From Pisaster brevispinus (lineage: Eukaryota > Echinodermata > Asteroidea > Forcipulatida > Asteriidae), in assembly GCA_023634235.1 (NCBI GenBank), contig JAMKCF010000061.1:310001-374000 (forward strand): DNA of 64,000 nucleotides, in the 5' to 3' direction. Position 1 is the stretch's first letter. Each line of letters begins with the position of its first letter. Positions 1-12,524 of the stretch are shown here, one piece after another. Made by a program: the position numbers and the translations under genes. A model generated the notes under the pieces. The model made no database searches and had not been told where the DNA came from. It was given only the letters and a program-made list of their open reading frames with translations.

Positions 1-556
1 AAACTTCAAATATTGATAGGGTTCAACAAGCGTCAAGAATTAAGTTCGGAAGTGTAAGATTTCAAGAGAAGATCTTATACACAAACAACCACTCTAAGGT
101 CAAGCTGCCAAAATTTTCATCTTGCAGTCAAGGAAATTTTCTACAATAATCTGGGCGATATGAAGAACATGGGGGAAACCTAAAACAATTCGGGAAATTT
201 TCAAATTTGTTTATCTGAACATGGAAAGATGGATTTATTTCTAGGGAACTATCCGCAGACAGGGAGAGTTGGCTGCTCTAAGGATGGCAAAAAACCAGTT
301 CTTTGACAATGCATATGAGCTGAATTGCGGGGCAAATTCACCTCCAACAAACAGCTAGACACTGATGAAAGTGTTTATTAGAAAATTAAATTCAGCTCTC
401 ACACACTAAATTCTGACGAGTGGCAAGCTATGTCATTACCCTGCAGGAGCAAAGGCCATTATTTCGAGTTGGAACGCAGACCCGAGGCCACTAATTTTAG
501 AGTCTGGCCAGTAAACTAATGACCAGACCAGTCCAAAGGTCTTATAAAATTTGTAC

Positions 557-691
557 CTTTTCATGAGCCGTGGGATGACGAGCCGACACAGACAGCACAA
601 ACTCATGAAGAAATAGCTGTGCCTACTGGACAAAGACAATTCAAAAGAACACATAGGAAAAGTTTGGAAATAATTAAGTTCTGGGAAGAAA
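557..691 (-). CDS. Candidate repeated exon, copy 7 (most 3')
   Basis: Minus-strand 135-nt segment with AG acceptor (tgtctgcag) and GT donor (aaaag/gtac). It reads FFPELNYFQTF then SRHSYFFM and ends near IPRLMK. Start and end are both phase 2, so copies can join without a frame change. It lies distal to the signal-peptide exon at 9037-9149. Coding status is inferred; the plus strand is also open here. Confidence 0.3.
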
Positions 692-1045
692 CTGCAGACA
701 AATGAAATCACTCTTGTGTCAGTGCTTGTTCAGATAAAAACAGTTTACATGTTAAACTGAGTAGATAATGGATTTTTCTCTTTATTTCTGGTCTTGTAAC
801 AGAAATTCTTGTCTAGTGCATACTTTAAGCAACATGCAAGCCCTGCATTCTTGTGGATTTCCCCATCAAATTCAAGCCCTGGAACAAGGGGCGAATTCCA
901 TAGGGCTTTTCAAGCTGACTACCGTCAGAAAAAAATATGGGGAAGAAGAAACCTCCTGAAAACTGAACTGTTGATTTAGGTCAGAAACTCTCTTCTACAA
1001 GATCTACCAATCCTGTATTATACCTTTAATAATACTCAATCGTAC

Positions 1046-1180
1046 CTTTTCATGAGCCGTGGGATGACGAGCTGACACAGACAGCACAAACCCATGAAGA
1101 AATAGCTGTGCCTACTGGACAAAGACAATTCAAAAGAACACATATGAAAAGTTTGGAAATAATTAAGTTCTGGGAAGAAA
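1046..1180 (-). CDS. Candidate repeated exon, copy 6
   Basis: A 135-nt minus-strand copy with acceptor 'ctgtgtctgcag' and donor 'aaaag/gtacga'. Phase 2 at both ends, no stop. The peptide is FFPELNYFQTFHMCSFELSL followed by a Cys-rich GLCCLCQLVIPRLMK. No known domain is recognised. The copies differ by scattered substitutions, but all keep the splice dinucleotides. Confidence 0.32.
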
Positions 1181-2760
1181 CTGCAGACACAGATTTTGTA
1201 AATGTAACTTTTTGGATTAGGACTGTGGCAAGTCAAGATAGAATGGTATATGCACACACAAGCGGCAAGTGGGCAATTGGTAGCAGGAGGGACTGACCAG
1301 AGATCAGTGACAACGTCTGACCAAACCAAGTTTTTTTTACACTTAGTCACTTAACTCCAATGGATTTTGAAATTATAAGTTTGCCTCCGCTGCTCAAAAT
1401 CCAATCTGGATTGGGCCTGACCAATAATCTGACTATGCATTCATCCCTTGTTCTGTTCTACAATAATTAGTGGAGTGTTGTGGCCTAGCGGTCCAGTGAT
1501 GCAGACCTTACAGAACAGACTGGGCTTGTTATCATAACAACACAAAAGGACACTTTAAATGTGGTTCCATTAGCCTGCATCGCCTGCATATATGATCTGA
1601 AAGTCTCCAAACTATAAGTGAATGTCAAAAACTCAAAAAGCCTGAACTTTCTCAGGTGCAATCAAGAATTCAAACAAGATCCCACTGATATAAGACTTGA
1701 TTCATTAAGAAAATTATCAATAAACTTCAAATATTGATAGGGTTTAACGTGCGTCAAGAATTAAGTTAGGAAGTGTACGATTTCAAGAGAAGATCTTATT
1801 CGCGAACAACCACTCTAAAAGGTCAAGCTGCCAACATTTTTCATCTTGCAGTCAAGGAAATTTTCTACACTAATCTGGGCGATATGAAGAACATGGGGGA
1901 AAACCTAAAATAATTGGGGAGATTTTCAAATTTGTTTATCTGAACATGGAAAGATGGATTTATTTTTAGGGAACTATCCGCAGAAACAGGAAGAGTTGGC
2001 TGCTCTAAGGATGGCAAAAAAACAGTTCTTTGACAATGTGTATGAGCTGAATTGCGGGGCAAATTCACCTCCAACAAACAGCTAGACACAGATGAAAGTG
2101 TTCATTCGAAAATTAAATTCAGCTCTCACACACTAAATTCTGACGAGTGGCAAGCAACATCATAACCCTGCAGTTGCAAAGGCCATCATTTCGAGTTGGA
2201 ACGCAGACCCGAGGCCAGTAATTTTAGAGTCTGGTCAGTAAACTAATGACCAGACCAGTCCAAAGGTCTTATAAAATTTGTCAGTTACTTATACAAAAAG
2301 TACATGTACATCACTAAGTAGTAACTTGAGGAAGAAAGATATAAATCCACTGTTAACTTTGAGTCAATCTGCTAAGTATCTTCCATTTCTGTTATTGAAC
2401 TACCCACCCCATAAGACAAATGAAATCACTCGTGTCAGTGCTTGTTAAGATAAAAACAGTTTACATGTTAAACTGTGTAGATAATGGATTTCTCTCTTTG
2501 ATTCTGGTCTTGTAACAGAAATTTTGTCTAGTCCATACTTTAAGCAACATGCAAGCCCTGCGTTCTTGTGGATTTCCACAACAAATTCAAGCCCTAGAAC
2601 AAAGGGCGAATTCCATAGGGCTTTTCAAGCTGACTACCGTCAGAAAAAAATATGGGGAAGAAGAAACCTCCCGAAAACTGAACTTTTAATTTAGTTCACA
2701 AACTCTCTTCTACCAGATCTACCACTCCTGTATTATACCTTTAATAATACTCAATCGTAC

Positions 2761-2895
2761 CTTTTCATGAGCCGTGGGATGAAGAGCTGACACAGACAGC
2801 ACAAACTCATGAAGAAATAGCTGTGCCTACTGGACAAAGACAATTCAAAAGAACGCATATGAAAACTTTGGAAATAATTAAGTTCTGGGAAGAAA
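2761..2895 (-). CDS. Candidate repeated exon, copy 5
   Basis: 135-nt copy with intact AG and GT edges and an open phase 2-2 frame. It carries substitutions relative to its neighbours (an Arg replacing Cys after the FH-Met stretch, and LFIPRLMK in place of LVIPRLMK). Confidence 0.3.
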
Positions 2896-4474
2896 CTGCA
2901 GACACAGATTTTGCAAGTGTAACTTTTTTGTTTAGAACTGTGTCAAGTCAAGATAGAATGGAATATGCACACACAAGTGGCAAGTGGGCAATTGGTAGCA
3001 GGAGGGACTGACCAGAGATAAGTGACGACGTCTGACCAAATTAAGTTTTTTTACACTTAGTCACTTAACTCCAATGGATTTTGAAATTATAAGTTTGCCT
3101 CCGCTGCTCGAAATCCAACGTGGATTGAGCCTGACCCATAATCTGACTATGCATTCAACCCTTGTTCAGATCTACAATAATTAGTGGAGTGTTGTGGCCT
3201 AGCGGTCCAGTGATGCAGACCTCACTGAACAGACTGGGCTTGTTATCATAACAACACAAAAGAACACTTTAAATGTGGTTCCATTAGCCTGCGTCGCCTG
3301 CATATATGATCTGAAAGTCTCCAAACTATAAGTGAATGGCAAAAACTCAAAAAGCCTGAACTTTCTCTGTCTCAGGTGCAATCGAGAATTCAAACAAGAT
3401 CCCACTGATATAAGACTTGATTCATTAAAGAAATTATCAATAAACTTCAAATATTGATAGGGTTAAACAAGCGTCAAGAATTAAGTTCGGAAGTGTACGA
3501 TTTCAAGAGAAGATCTTATACGCGAACAACCACTCTAAGGTCAAGCTGCCAACATTTTCATCTTGCAGTTAAGGAAATTTTCTACAATAATCTGGGCGAT
3601 ATGAAGAACATGGGGGAAACCTAAAATAATTGGGGAAATTTTCAAATTTGTTTATTTGAACATGGAAAGATGGATTTATTTTCAGGGAACTATCCGCAGA
3701 CAGGGAGAGTTGGCTGCTCTAAGGATGGCAAAAAAAACCAGTTCTTTGACCATGTATATGAGCTGGATTGCGGGGCAAATTCACCTCCAACAAACAGCTA
3801 GACACAGATGAAAGTGTTTATTCAAAAATTAAATTCAGCTCCCAAACACTAAATTCTAACAAGTGGCATGCAACATCAAAACCCTGCAGTTGCAAAGGCC
3901 ATTATTTCGAGTTGAAACGCAGACCCGAGGCCAGTAATTTTAGAGTCTGGCCAGTAAACTAATGACCAGACCAGTCCAAAGGTCTTATGAAATTTGTCAG
4001 TTACTTATACAAAATGTACATGTACATCACTTAGTAGTAACTTGAGGAAGAAAGATATAAATCCACTGTTACTTTTGAGTCAATCTGCTAAGTATCTTCC
4101 AATTCTGTTATTGAACTACCCACCCCATAAGACAAATGAAATCACTCGTGTCAGTGCTTGTTCAGATAAAAACAGTTTACATGTTAAACTGTATAGATAA
4201 TGGATTTCTCTCTTTGATTCTGGTCTTGTAACATAATTTTTGTCTAGTGCATACTTTAATCAACATGCAAGCCCTGCGTTCTTGTGGATTTCCACAACAA
4301 ATTCAAGCCCTAGAACAAGGGGCGAATTCCATAGCGCTTTTCAAGCTGACTACCGTCAGAAAAAATATGGAGAAGAAACCTCCTGAAAACTGAACTGTTG
4401 ATTTAGTTCACAAACTCTCTCTTCTACCAGATCTACCAATCCTGTATTATACCTTTAATAATACTCAATCGTAC

Positions 4475-4609
4475 CTTTTCATGAGCCGTGGGATGAAGAG
4501 CTGACACAGACAGCACAAACCCATGAAGAAATAGCTGTGCCTACTGGACAAAGACAATTCAAAAGAACGCATATGAAAAGTTTGGAAATAATTAAGTTCT
4601 GGGAAGAAA
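4475..4609 (-). CDS. Candidate repeated exon, copy 4
   Basis: 135-nt copy with intact AG and GT edges and an open phase 2-2 frame, in the first of the two deleted (1.3 kb) units. The end reads LCCLCQLFIPRLMK. Confidence 0.3.
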
Positions 4610-5695
4610 CTGCAGACACAGATTTTGCAAGTGTAACTTTTTTGTTTAGGACTGTGGCAAGTCAAGATAGAATGGTATAGAACTTTCTCAGGTGCAATCA
4701 AGAATTCTAACAAGATCCCACTGATATAAGACTTGATTCATTAAGGCAATTATCAATAAACTTCAAATATTGATAGGGTTTAACATGCGTCAAGAATTAA
4801 GTTAGGAAGTGTACGATTTCAAGAGAAGATCTTATACGCGAACAACCACTCTAAGGTCAAGCTGACAACATTTTCATCTTGCAGTCAAGGAAATTTTCTA
4901 GGAAACTATCCGCGGAAACAGGGAGAGTTGGCTGCTCTAAAGATGGCAAAAAAAACCAGTTCTTTGACAATGTATATGAGCTGGATTGCGGGGCAAATTC
5001 ACCTCTAACAAACAGCTAGACACAGACGAAAGTGTCTATTCGGAAATTAAATTCAGCTCTCACACACTAAATTCTGACAAGTGGCAAGCAACATCATAAC
5101 CCTGCAGGAGCAAAGGCCATCATTTCGAGTTGGAACGCAGACCCGAGGCCAGTAATTTTAGAGTCTGGCCAGTAAACTAATGACCAGACCAGTCCGAAGG
5201 TCTTATAAAATTTGTCAGTTACTTATACAAAATGTACATGTACGTCACTTAGTAGTAACTTGAGGAAGAAAGATATAAATCCACTGTTAACTTTGAGTCA
5301 ATCTGCTAAGTATCTTCTAACTCTGTTATTGAACTACCCACCCCATAAGACAAATGTAATCACTCTTGTGTCAGTGCTTGTTCAGATAAAAACAGTTTAC
5401 ATGTTAAACTGTGTAGATAATGGATTTCTCTCTTTATTTCTGGTCTTGTAACATAAATTTTGTCTAGTCCATACTTTAAGCAACATGCAAGCCCTGCGTT
5501 CTTGTGGATTTCCACAACAAATTCAAGCCCTGGAACAAGGGGCGAATTCCATAGGGCTTTTCAAGCTGACTACCGTCAGAAGAAAATATGGAGAAGAAAC
5601 CTCCCGAAAACTGAACTTTTGATTTAGTTCACAAACTCTCTCTTCTACCAGATCTACCACTCCTGTATTATACCTTTAATAAAACTCAATCGTAC

Positions 5696-5830
5696 CTTTT
5701 CATGAGCCGTGGGATGAAGAGCTGACACAGACAGCACAAACCCATGAAGAAATAGCTGTGCCTACTGGACAAAGACAATTCAAAAGAACACATAGGAAAA
5801 GTTTGGAAATAATTAAGTTCTGGGAAGAAA
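5696..5830 (-). CDS. Candidate repeated exon, copy 3
   Basis: 135-nt copy with intact AG and GT edges and an open phase 2-2 frame, in the second deleted unit. It has Pro in place of His in the FQTF-H-M stretch. Confidence 0.3.
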
Positions 5831-6289
5831 CTGCAGACACAGATTTTGCAAGTGTAACTTTTTTGTTTAGGACTGCGGCAAGTCAAGATAGAATGGTATA
5901 TGAACTTTCTCAGGTGCAATCAAGAATTCAAACAAGATCCCACTGATATAAGACTTGATTCATTAAGGCAATTGTCAATAAACTTCAAATATTGATAGGG
6001 TTTAACATGCATCAAGAATTAAGTTAGGAAGTGTACGATTTCAAGAGAAGATCTTATACGCGAACAACCACTCTAAGGTCAAGCTGCCAACATTTTCATC
6101 TTGCAGTCAAGGAAATTTTCTACAATAATCTGGGCGATATGAAGAAAATAGGGGAAAACCTAAAATAATTGGGGAGATTTTCAAATTTCTTTATCTGAAC
6201 ATGAAAATATGGATTTATTTTCAGGAAACTATCCGCAGAAACAGGGAGAGTTCTCTAAGGATGGCAAAAACCAGTTCTTTGACAATGTA

Positions 6290-6975
6290 CAGTCGACTCT
6301 CGTTAATACGAGATCGGAAGATACGAGACGCCGGTTAATACGAGAACACGGATATTACGAGGTATTTTTGCGGCCCCATGATGACAAAATGTATTGTTTT
6401 TCGTACTTTTAAAGTGAGATCGGAAAAATATTGTTGCGCAAAAGCTTACCGTTCAGTCAGATAAGTTTCTGAACTTACATGCTTGTTGCCAAACTATTTA
6501 TCGGATCGGACCGGCTACACGGTTCCATCTGATCCGAAAATCAGAAACATTACGCTGGTAACATATGCTTGAAATACTACTTCGCCTACACGCCTAGCGG
6601 CTACCAGCGAAAACAACGTTCAGCATAGGCGCTACGCAGTATCGAATCTGTCACATCATGGTCACATGAACGGCAAGTTTGACATGACTTTGCTATGATT
6701 TTTATTTTGAGTTATACAAAATATTATATTTCTATGATCGTAGTCAACAAAATTGCATTTATCATTAATATTTTTGTGTACAGGATGCTCGTAAGAACTG
6801 TAGCCAACCGCTCCGTTCTAGCCTAGACACGTGTGTAGTGCATGCACTATGACGACGTGTGTATACAGTACATGTTATTGTACATGTAAATAGTGCGCTG
6901 CGTTTAAGACGAGGTTCAGATAATACGAGGAAAACGGGCCAGTCCGGTGGACCTCGTATTAACGGGAGTCGACTG
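6290..6975. mobile_element. Pogo/Tigger-type MITE with TA duplication
   Basis: A 686 bp insertion begins CAGTCGACTCTCGTTAATAC and ends with the near-perfect inverse (GTATTAACGGGAGTCGACTG), giving about 23 bp terminal inverted repeats. TA flanks both ends (6288-6289, 6976-6977). Sister units of the array hold the uninterrupted site 'gacaatgtatatgag' (for example near 4970), which proves a recent insertion with a 2-bp TA target duplication. CAGT termini plus TA duplication fit the Tc1/mariner superfamily, pogo/Tigger branch. No transposase is encoded, so it is non-autonomous. Confidence 0.9.
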
Positions 6976-7704
6976 TATATGAGCTGGATTGCGGGGCAAA
7001 TTCACCTCCAACAAACAGCTAGACACAGATGAAAGTGTCTATTCGGAAATTAAATTCAGCTCTCACACACTATATTCTGACAAGTGGCAAGCAACATCAA
7101 AACCCTGCAGGAGGAAAGGCCATCATTTCGAGTTGGAACGCAGACCCGAGGCCAGTAATTTTAGAGTCTGGCCAGTAAACTAATGACCAGACCAGTCAGA
7201 ATGTCTTAAAAAATTTGTCAGTTGCAAATTATACAAAAAGTACATGTACATCACTAAGTAGTAACTTGAGGAAGAAAGATATAAATCCACTGTTAACTTT
7301 GATTCAATCTGCTAAGTATCTTCTAACTCTGTTATTGAACTACCCACCCCATAAGACAAATGTAATCACTCTTGTGTCAGTGCTTGTTCAGATAAAAACA
7401 GTTTACATGTTAAACTGTGAAGATAATGGATTTCTCTCTTTATTTCTGGTCTTGTCATAGAAATTCTTGTCTACTGCATATTTTAAGCAACATGCAAGCC
7501 CTGCATTCTTGTGGATTTCCCCAACAAATTCAAGCCCTGGAACAAGGGCGAATTCCATAGGGCTTTTCAAGCTGACTACCGTCAGAAAAAAATATGGGGA
7601 AGAAGAAACCTCCTGAAAACTGAACTGTTGATTTAGGTCACAAACTCTCTCTTCTACAAGATCTACCAATCCTGTATTATACCTTTAATAATACTCAATC
7701 GTAC

Positions 7705-7837
7705 CTTTTCATGAGCCATGGGATGAAGAGCCGACTCAGACAGCACAAACCCATGAAGAAATAGCTGTGCCTACTGGACAAAGACAATTCAAAAGAACAC
7801 ATATGAAGTTTGGAAATAATTAAGTTCTGGGAAGAAA
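7705..7837 (-). pseudogene. Candidate repeated exon, copy 2 (frameshifted)
   Basis: A copy of the 135-nt segment with a 2-nt deletion ('gaagttt' against 'gaaaagttt'), leaving 133 nt. The frame breaks after FFPELNYFQT. The splice dinucleotides remain. If the array is transcribed, this exon would have to be skipped. Confidence 0.4.
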
Positions 7838-8414
7838 CTGCAGACACAGATTTTGTAAGTGTAACTTTTTTGTTTAGAACTGTGGCAAGTCAAGATAGAA
7901 TGGTAAGTGCACACACAAGTGGCAAGTGGGCAATTGGTAGCAAGAGGGACTGACCAGAGATCAGTGATGACGTCTGACCAAATCAAGTTTTTTTTACACT
8001 TGGTCACTTAACTCCAACGGATTTTGAAATTATAAGTTTGCCTCCGCTGCTCGAAATCCAAACTGGATTGAGCCTGACCCATAATCTGACTATGCATTCA
8101 TCTCTTGTTCTGTTCTACAATAATTAGTGGAGTGTTGTGGCCTAGCGGTCCAGTGATGCAGACCTCACAGAACAGACTGGGCTTGTTATCAGAACACAAA
8201 AGGACACTTTAAATGTGGTTCCATTAGCCTGCATCGCCTGCATATATGATCTGAAAGTCTCCAAACTATAAGTGAATGTCAAAAACTCAAAAAGCCTGAA
8301 TTTTCTCAGGTGCAATCAAGGAAATTATCAATAAACTTCAAATATTGATAGGGTTGAACAAGCGTCAAGAATTAAGTTAGGAAGTGTTATACCTTTTATA
8401 ATACTCAATTGTAC

Positions 8415-8558
8415 CTTTTCATGGGCCATGGGATGTAGAGGCGACACACACAGCACAAACTCATGAAGAAATAGCTGTGCCAATAGGCATGACTGGACAA
8501 AGACAATTCAGAAGAACACATATAAAAAGTTTGGAAATAAATATGTTCTGGGAAGAAA
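8415..8558 (-). CDS. Candidate repeated exon, copy 1 (first after signal peptide)
   Basis: A 144-nt copy, the most diverged and the closest to the signal-peptide exon. It keeps acceptor 'tgtgtatgcag', donor 'aaaag/gtacaa' and phase 2-2. Relative to the 135-nt copies it has a 9-nt in-frame insertion (HAYW replaces R). An in-frame indel together with conserved splice edges is the best sign that the minus strand is coding. Confidence 0.35.
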
Positions 8559-9036
8559 CTGCATACACAGATTTTGTAAGTATAACTTTTTCTTTAGGAC
8601 TGTGGCAAGTCAATGTAGAATGGTATATGCACACAAGCGGCAAGTTGGCAATTGGTAGCAGGAGGGACTGACCAGAGCAGAGTCAGCGATCAGAAGAAAC
8701 CTACCGAAAACTGAACTGTTGATTTAGTTCACAAAATGTCTCTGAGAACTGGAATTCATAGATGATGATCAGATGATAGATATGAATAAAGTTATATTAT
8801 TCCGTGCTGCAGACATAATTCCAAACCAGACTAAACCAGAATGAGTGATCCCGACTTGACTAATATTAGCATTCTCGCCACTGTCTTCACTGACAAACGT
8901 TGCTGCCACCACTGTTTAGTGTTTGTTTTCTCCCAAAAGTTGTAATGATCGTAACCTTGTCCGCAGAGAAACAAACCTAACTGCACAAACGAACATGATA
9001 AACCGTAGAATAAGAGTAGAATAAAGTGAAATTTAC

Positions 9037-9149
9037 CTGAACATTCGCACACATGCAGTGCCTACATCTTCAATCATTCGAAGGCTGCATTCAAAATGAA
9101 GAAGAAGAACAACAACAGCAAAAACGTAGACAGAAACCCGAGGTGTCAT
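9037..9149 (-). CDS. Signal-peptide first exon of a secreted protein
   Basis: Minus-strand ATG at 9149 opens MTPRVSVYVFAVVVLLLHFE followed by CSLRMIEDVG and TACVRMF, then donor TTCAG/gtaaat. Residues 5-18 form a hydrophobic core after an Arg, with a plausible cleavage site near HFECS: a typical secretory signal. The exon ends in phase 2, which matches the phase-2 start of every 135/144-nt candidate exon downstream in the array. The upstream region (9150-9240) would be the promoter side. The protein family is not recognised. Linking this exon to the array is inference from phase and position. Confidence 0.45.
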
Positions 9150-9861
9150 CTTGTCTTCATAAAGCAAAATAATGCTGGAGAAACCCCGCGAAAATTCCAA
9201 ACGCTAGTTTTTTGCTGTGAGGGCGCTGTACAATAAAACAAGCTACATGACCATTAAAAATTACGTCACTAGAATGCGACGTCAGCAACGTCATCAAAGT
9301 AAGCGCAAAATGAAGGGGGGGGGGGGGGTACTTCAAACATTTGAGAAACTAGTCATCCTTGATCTTTCAACTTTTCTGAATTCAGTAATGAAGATTAAAT
9401 AAGTAAAAGTAAAATAATATGCATGTTATCGTAATCTGAAAACTGCATACGTTTACACAAAGACAAATTTAACCACTTTCGTCATTCAAGAACTAATAAT
9501 AGTTTTTATGCGGATGAAAATATGTTGTCAATCTTAAATTTGTAATCGACAACCTTTACGTTAATTAAATTAACAAATTAAATTGGAAGTGTCCAAATTC
9601 AACTACTCTTGCAATGATACTCTCAGAGCGGGTTTCTTTTTCACTATTGCCATGATGGGGACTTCTGAACTTATCAAAAAGTTGTTTTCCTTTTTCTAGT
9701 TTTTCGTTGGAATAACAATAATAAATTTAATATTAACATCAATATTTTTTTCCCAACAATTAATATTTTTCTTTTAACCACTTGTCGTACCTTTTAATTA
9801 TTTTTGTATGGACGCATCCAATTGTGTATGTGTTCAATAAACTATCAAATATCGAAAAGAA
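9150..9861. other. Non-coding, G-tract
   Basis: AT-rich sequence with a run of 14 G at 9315-9328 and no supportable gene. The part next to 9150 may be the promoter of the signal-peptide exon, but no TATA or Inr is convincing. Confidence 0.4.
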
Positions 9862-10805
9862 AAGTAGTTTACTCAACCGCGTTATGTAATTGTGCGTGTT
9901 ATGGATGAAAAATGGCGTATGTAACTGTGCTACTAACCACTAATCAATGGACCAAATTTGCCAGCTCAAAAATTTGGTATGTTCAGTTTGACAGTTTTCA
10001 AGATTCTGAGCTTAAACTTACACTTTTACCAATAACGAAGAGTACATTCTTAGAGGTAGTTATTACTCAACCGCATAAGGCAAATGTACGTGAGACGCAA
10101 ATGACATCTGCATAGATGTGGTTAATTAACAGCCGATTAGTGGACCCAAATATTAACCAACTCCAAAATTTGGTGCCCAGTGTAACACTCGTTTAATGAG
10201 ATTGAACCGGCTGCTTCAGAATACCCATTTGTCTTAGTCAGAATTCATGTCAGAGCATTTTGAGCAGTTTGAATATTGTTCGTCTCCGATCGAACTCAGA
10301 TTGAACCAGCAGTTCAAAGAGGCAGTTGACTAATTAAAGTGCATGGGCCATTTTGCGTGTTATAGATGGAGAACGGCGTCTGTATAACTGTACTTAATTA
10401 ACCACTGATTACTGGACCAATTAAGCTACTTCAAAAAAGTGGTGTGCCCAGCTGGTTATAACAGTCTTCAAGAACCTGGCTTATTTTTTTTTTACTGATA
10501 ATGAAGGATACAATTTATTTAAAGGTAGTCTACTCAACCGCATGTGCATTGTACCTGCTATAGATGGAAAATGGCATCTGTAAAACTGTATTTAACCACT
10601 AATTAGTGAACCAAATAAGGCAGCTCAAAAATAGCCACAACTATATACAGACACCATTTCCATTTATAATGCCTGTGCTTTTGAGTCAACTACCTTTCTG
10701 AAAAGAATTTGTACCCTTCATTATGAATAGAAGCTGGCTAATTTGGCTCACTAATTAGTGGTTAATTAACTACAGTTTTTCAGATGCCATTTTTACTCTG
10801 CCTAT
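9862..10805. repeat. Direct and inverted copies of a ~200 bp repeat
   Basis: The core 'atagatggaaaatggc' with 'aaccactaattagtg' and 'ctcaaccgcat' occurs directly near 9897, 10356 and 10553, and inverted at about 10640-10800 (cactaattagtggttaatta, then 'gatgccatttttac'). The head-to-head arrangement of the last two copies makes a foldback of about 250 bp. No coding potential is seen. Probably a degenerate MITE cluster. Confidence 0.65.
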
Positions 10806-12524
10806 TTATGCAGGGATTATACTTTTTTGCAAAAGAATCTTTAAAAGGATGTAAGAGCTATAAAAAGTGGCTCAACGTATTGTAAGAGCTCATCCCTATC
10901 TGCCAGAAGGGGAGCAGACTACCTGCTAAACTCAGAGACAAACAAATTACTCCAAAATGGAAACAGAAATGCAGGTACTCGGTCATCTTGTAATTCTCCC
11001 CCAAAGGGAACATAACAAAATACAATATTATAAATATAAAGTCAATTAACAAAGCAAAACAAAGCAATTGGCAGAGATGAGGGAATTTATGAGGACTCTC
11101 CTCACTTAATTAACAGTTAATGTAGAGACAAGGGAAGGAGGCCGGCCTCTATTTAAAATTATTTCTGGAATAAAGTTATGCTTTGATACAGATACTCACA
11201 AATAGCTCTATGACCCTATCCCTCCCTACTGAAATGCATTTGGAGCATGGCCAGAGTCATGCTTCGTACAAAATAAAGAAAAATAACAAGAGAAAATAAA
11301 TGTGCTCTTGATCTCACTTGCTTAAAGCTAAAATGAAAAAGAGAATGAGCCTAAAGGTCGAGACTTCAAACTAAACTTTTCACTATAAATATTCTAACAA
11401 CCAAGTTGGAGGAGACAATTGAGCATTGAGGATGCACTTGGGTTCCCTACTTTATGACCACGCGACCCGAGTGGTCCATAAAAACAAACAAGTGCGACCT
11501 AGAAAGGATTTATGAAAATGACATTTATATATGATTAAGATTTTAAGATTTATTAAAATTGACAAACTTCGTGACTTGAAGGTCAAATTACAGAGTCATT
11601 ACAATAGTAAAAAATCGATAAGACATACTTTTTTTTTAAGGACACCTGAATAGCAAAAAATAGATAAGAAAAACAGATTGCACACTCGCCTTTAAAACAA
11701 AAACAGAACCACATAAACAAAAGAAACACCTCACTGTAATTTAAAAGGGAAATGGAATAATTAAAAGGGACATAAATGTTTCAATAAAACATAAAATTAA
11801 ATAAGAACCTCACTCATACCACCACACACAATAAAATGGAGAAATAATTAAGAATGAATTAAACCTATAAAATAAGGAACAGGGCTATTTTTAAAATGAC
11901 TGGATCTGGTGGGGATGGTTGAAACATGATGACTATTTCGGAGGTTTCGACCATGACTCTCATGCCTGGTAGGGGGAAGGAGGTCTTTAGTGTGAGGGTT
12001 ATTAGCAAGTTCATTAGCAAAACGCCTGCAGTGTGCCTCTCTCCTACCAGCCAGAGTCAAGGCCAAGCGATGAAAGAGCAGAGTCATACCAATAATAACT
12101 ATTACCTAACATAATTTGACGGTCAAAAATATTTATGTGAGGTGTAAGCCAAGGCTTGTCATTAACATGGCTCTTGTAGCTTTTCAAGGGAAAATAAGAA
12201 ACCATGGCTGAATCAAGCAAATTGTCAAAAATATCAACCTTGATTTTCATTGATTTACACCTTTAAACTATATATGCACCTCAAACTCACAATTTGACTT
12301 ACTTGTGAGATTCATACACAAGAAAATTATACATAAACAGTCCCTCACACTTAAGGAAAATACACTGTATATAATTATATGCACTGAAAGTAACAATATG
12401 ACCAGACATTAAATCAGTTCTTCTAAATACAAATATGCATGAATAAAACATTCTCAGCAAAAAACTTACTACAAATTGGCTCTAAAAATCATGGAGAAAC
12501 TACTACACACACAAAAATAGATAG
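10806..12524. other. No recognisable feature
   Basis: AT-rich sequence with only short ORFs on both strands. No splice-bounded exon, repeat array or RNA gene is evident. Confidence 0.4.

Larger units (their letters stand above)
1..8733. repeat. Tandem array of a ~1.7 kb unit
   Basis: The start word 'aaacttcaaatattgatagg' recurs at 1, 1722, 3442, 4758, 5980 and 8333. Units are about 1721, 1720, 1316, 1222, 2353 and a partial ~400 bp. Units 3 and 4 (3442-4757, 4758-5979) share a deletion of roughly 430 bp that joins 'gaatggtat' to 'aactttctcagg', so they descend from one another or from a common deleted copy. The fifth unit is long because of a MITE at 6290-6975. The first unit contains an extra internal duplication. 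Each unit has a short tRNA-like stretch ('tggcctagcggt', as at 1490) resembling an A box. Many ORFs of 60-90 codons occur on both strands, but A-runs and G-runs of varying length shift most frames between copies. Only the 135-nt segment listed separately stays open. Confidence 0.9.

Noticed and set aside
1108..8671. Repeated plus-strand ORFs beginning PTGQRQFKRTH
   Set aside because: Open in most copies but without an ATG, and the possible donor GATTTT/gtaagtg is lost (gcaagtg) in several copies. The minus-strand exon keeps both splice edges in all copies. Not fully excluded.
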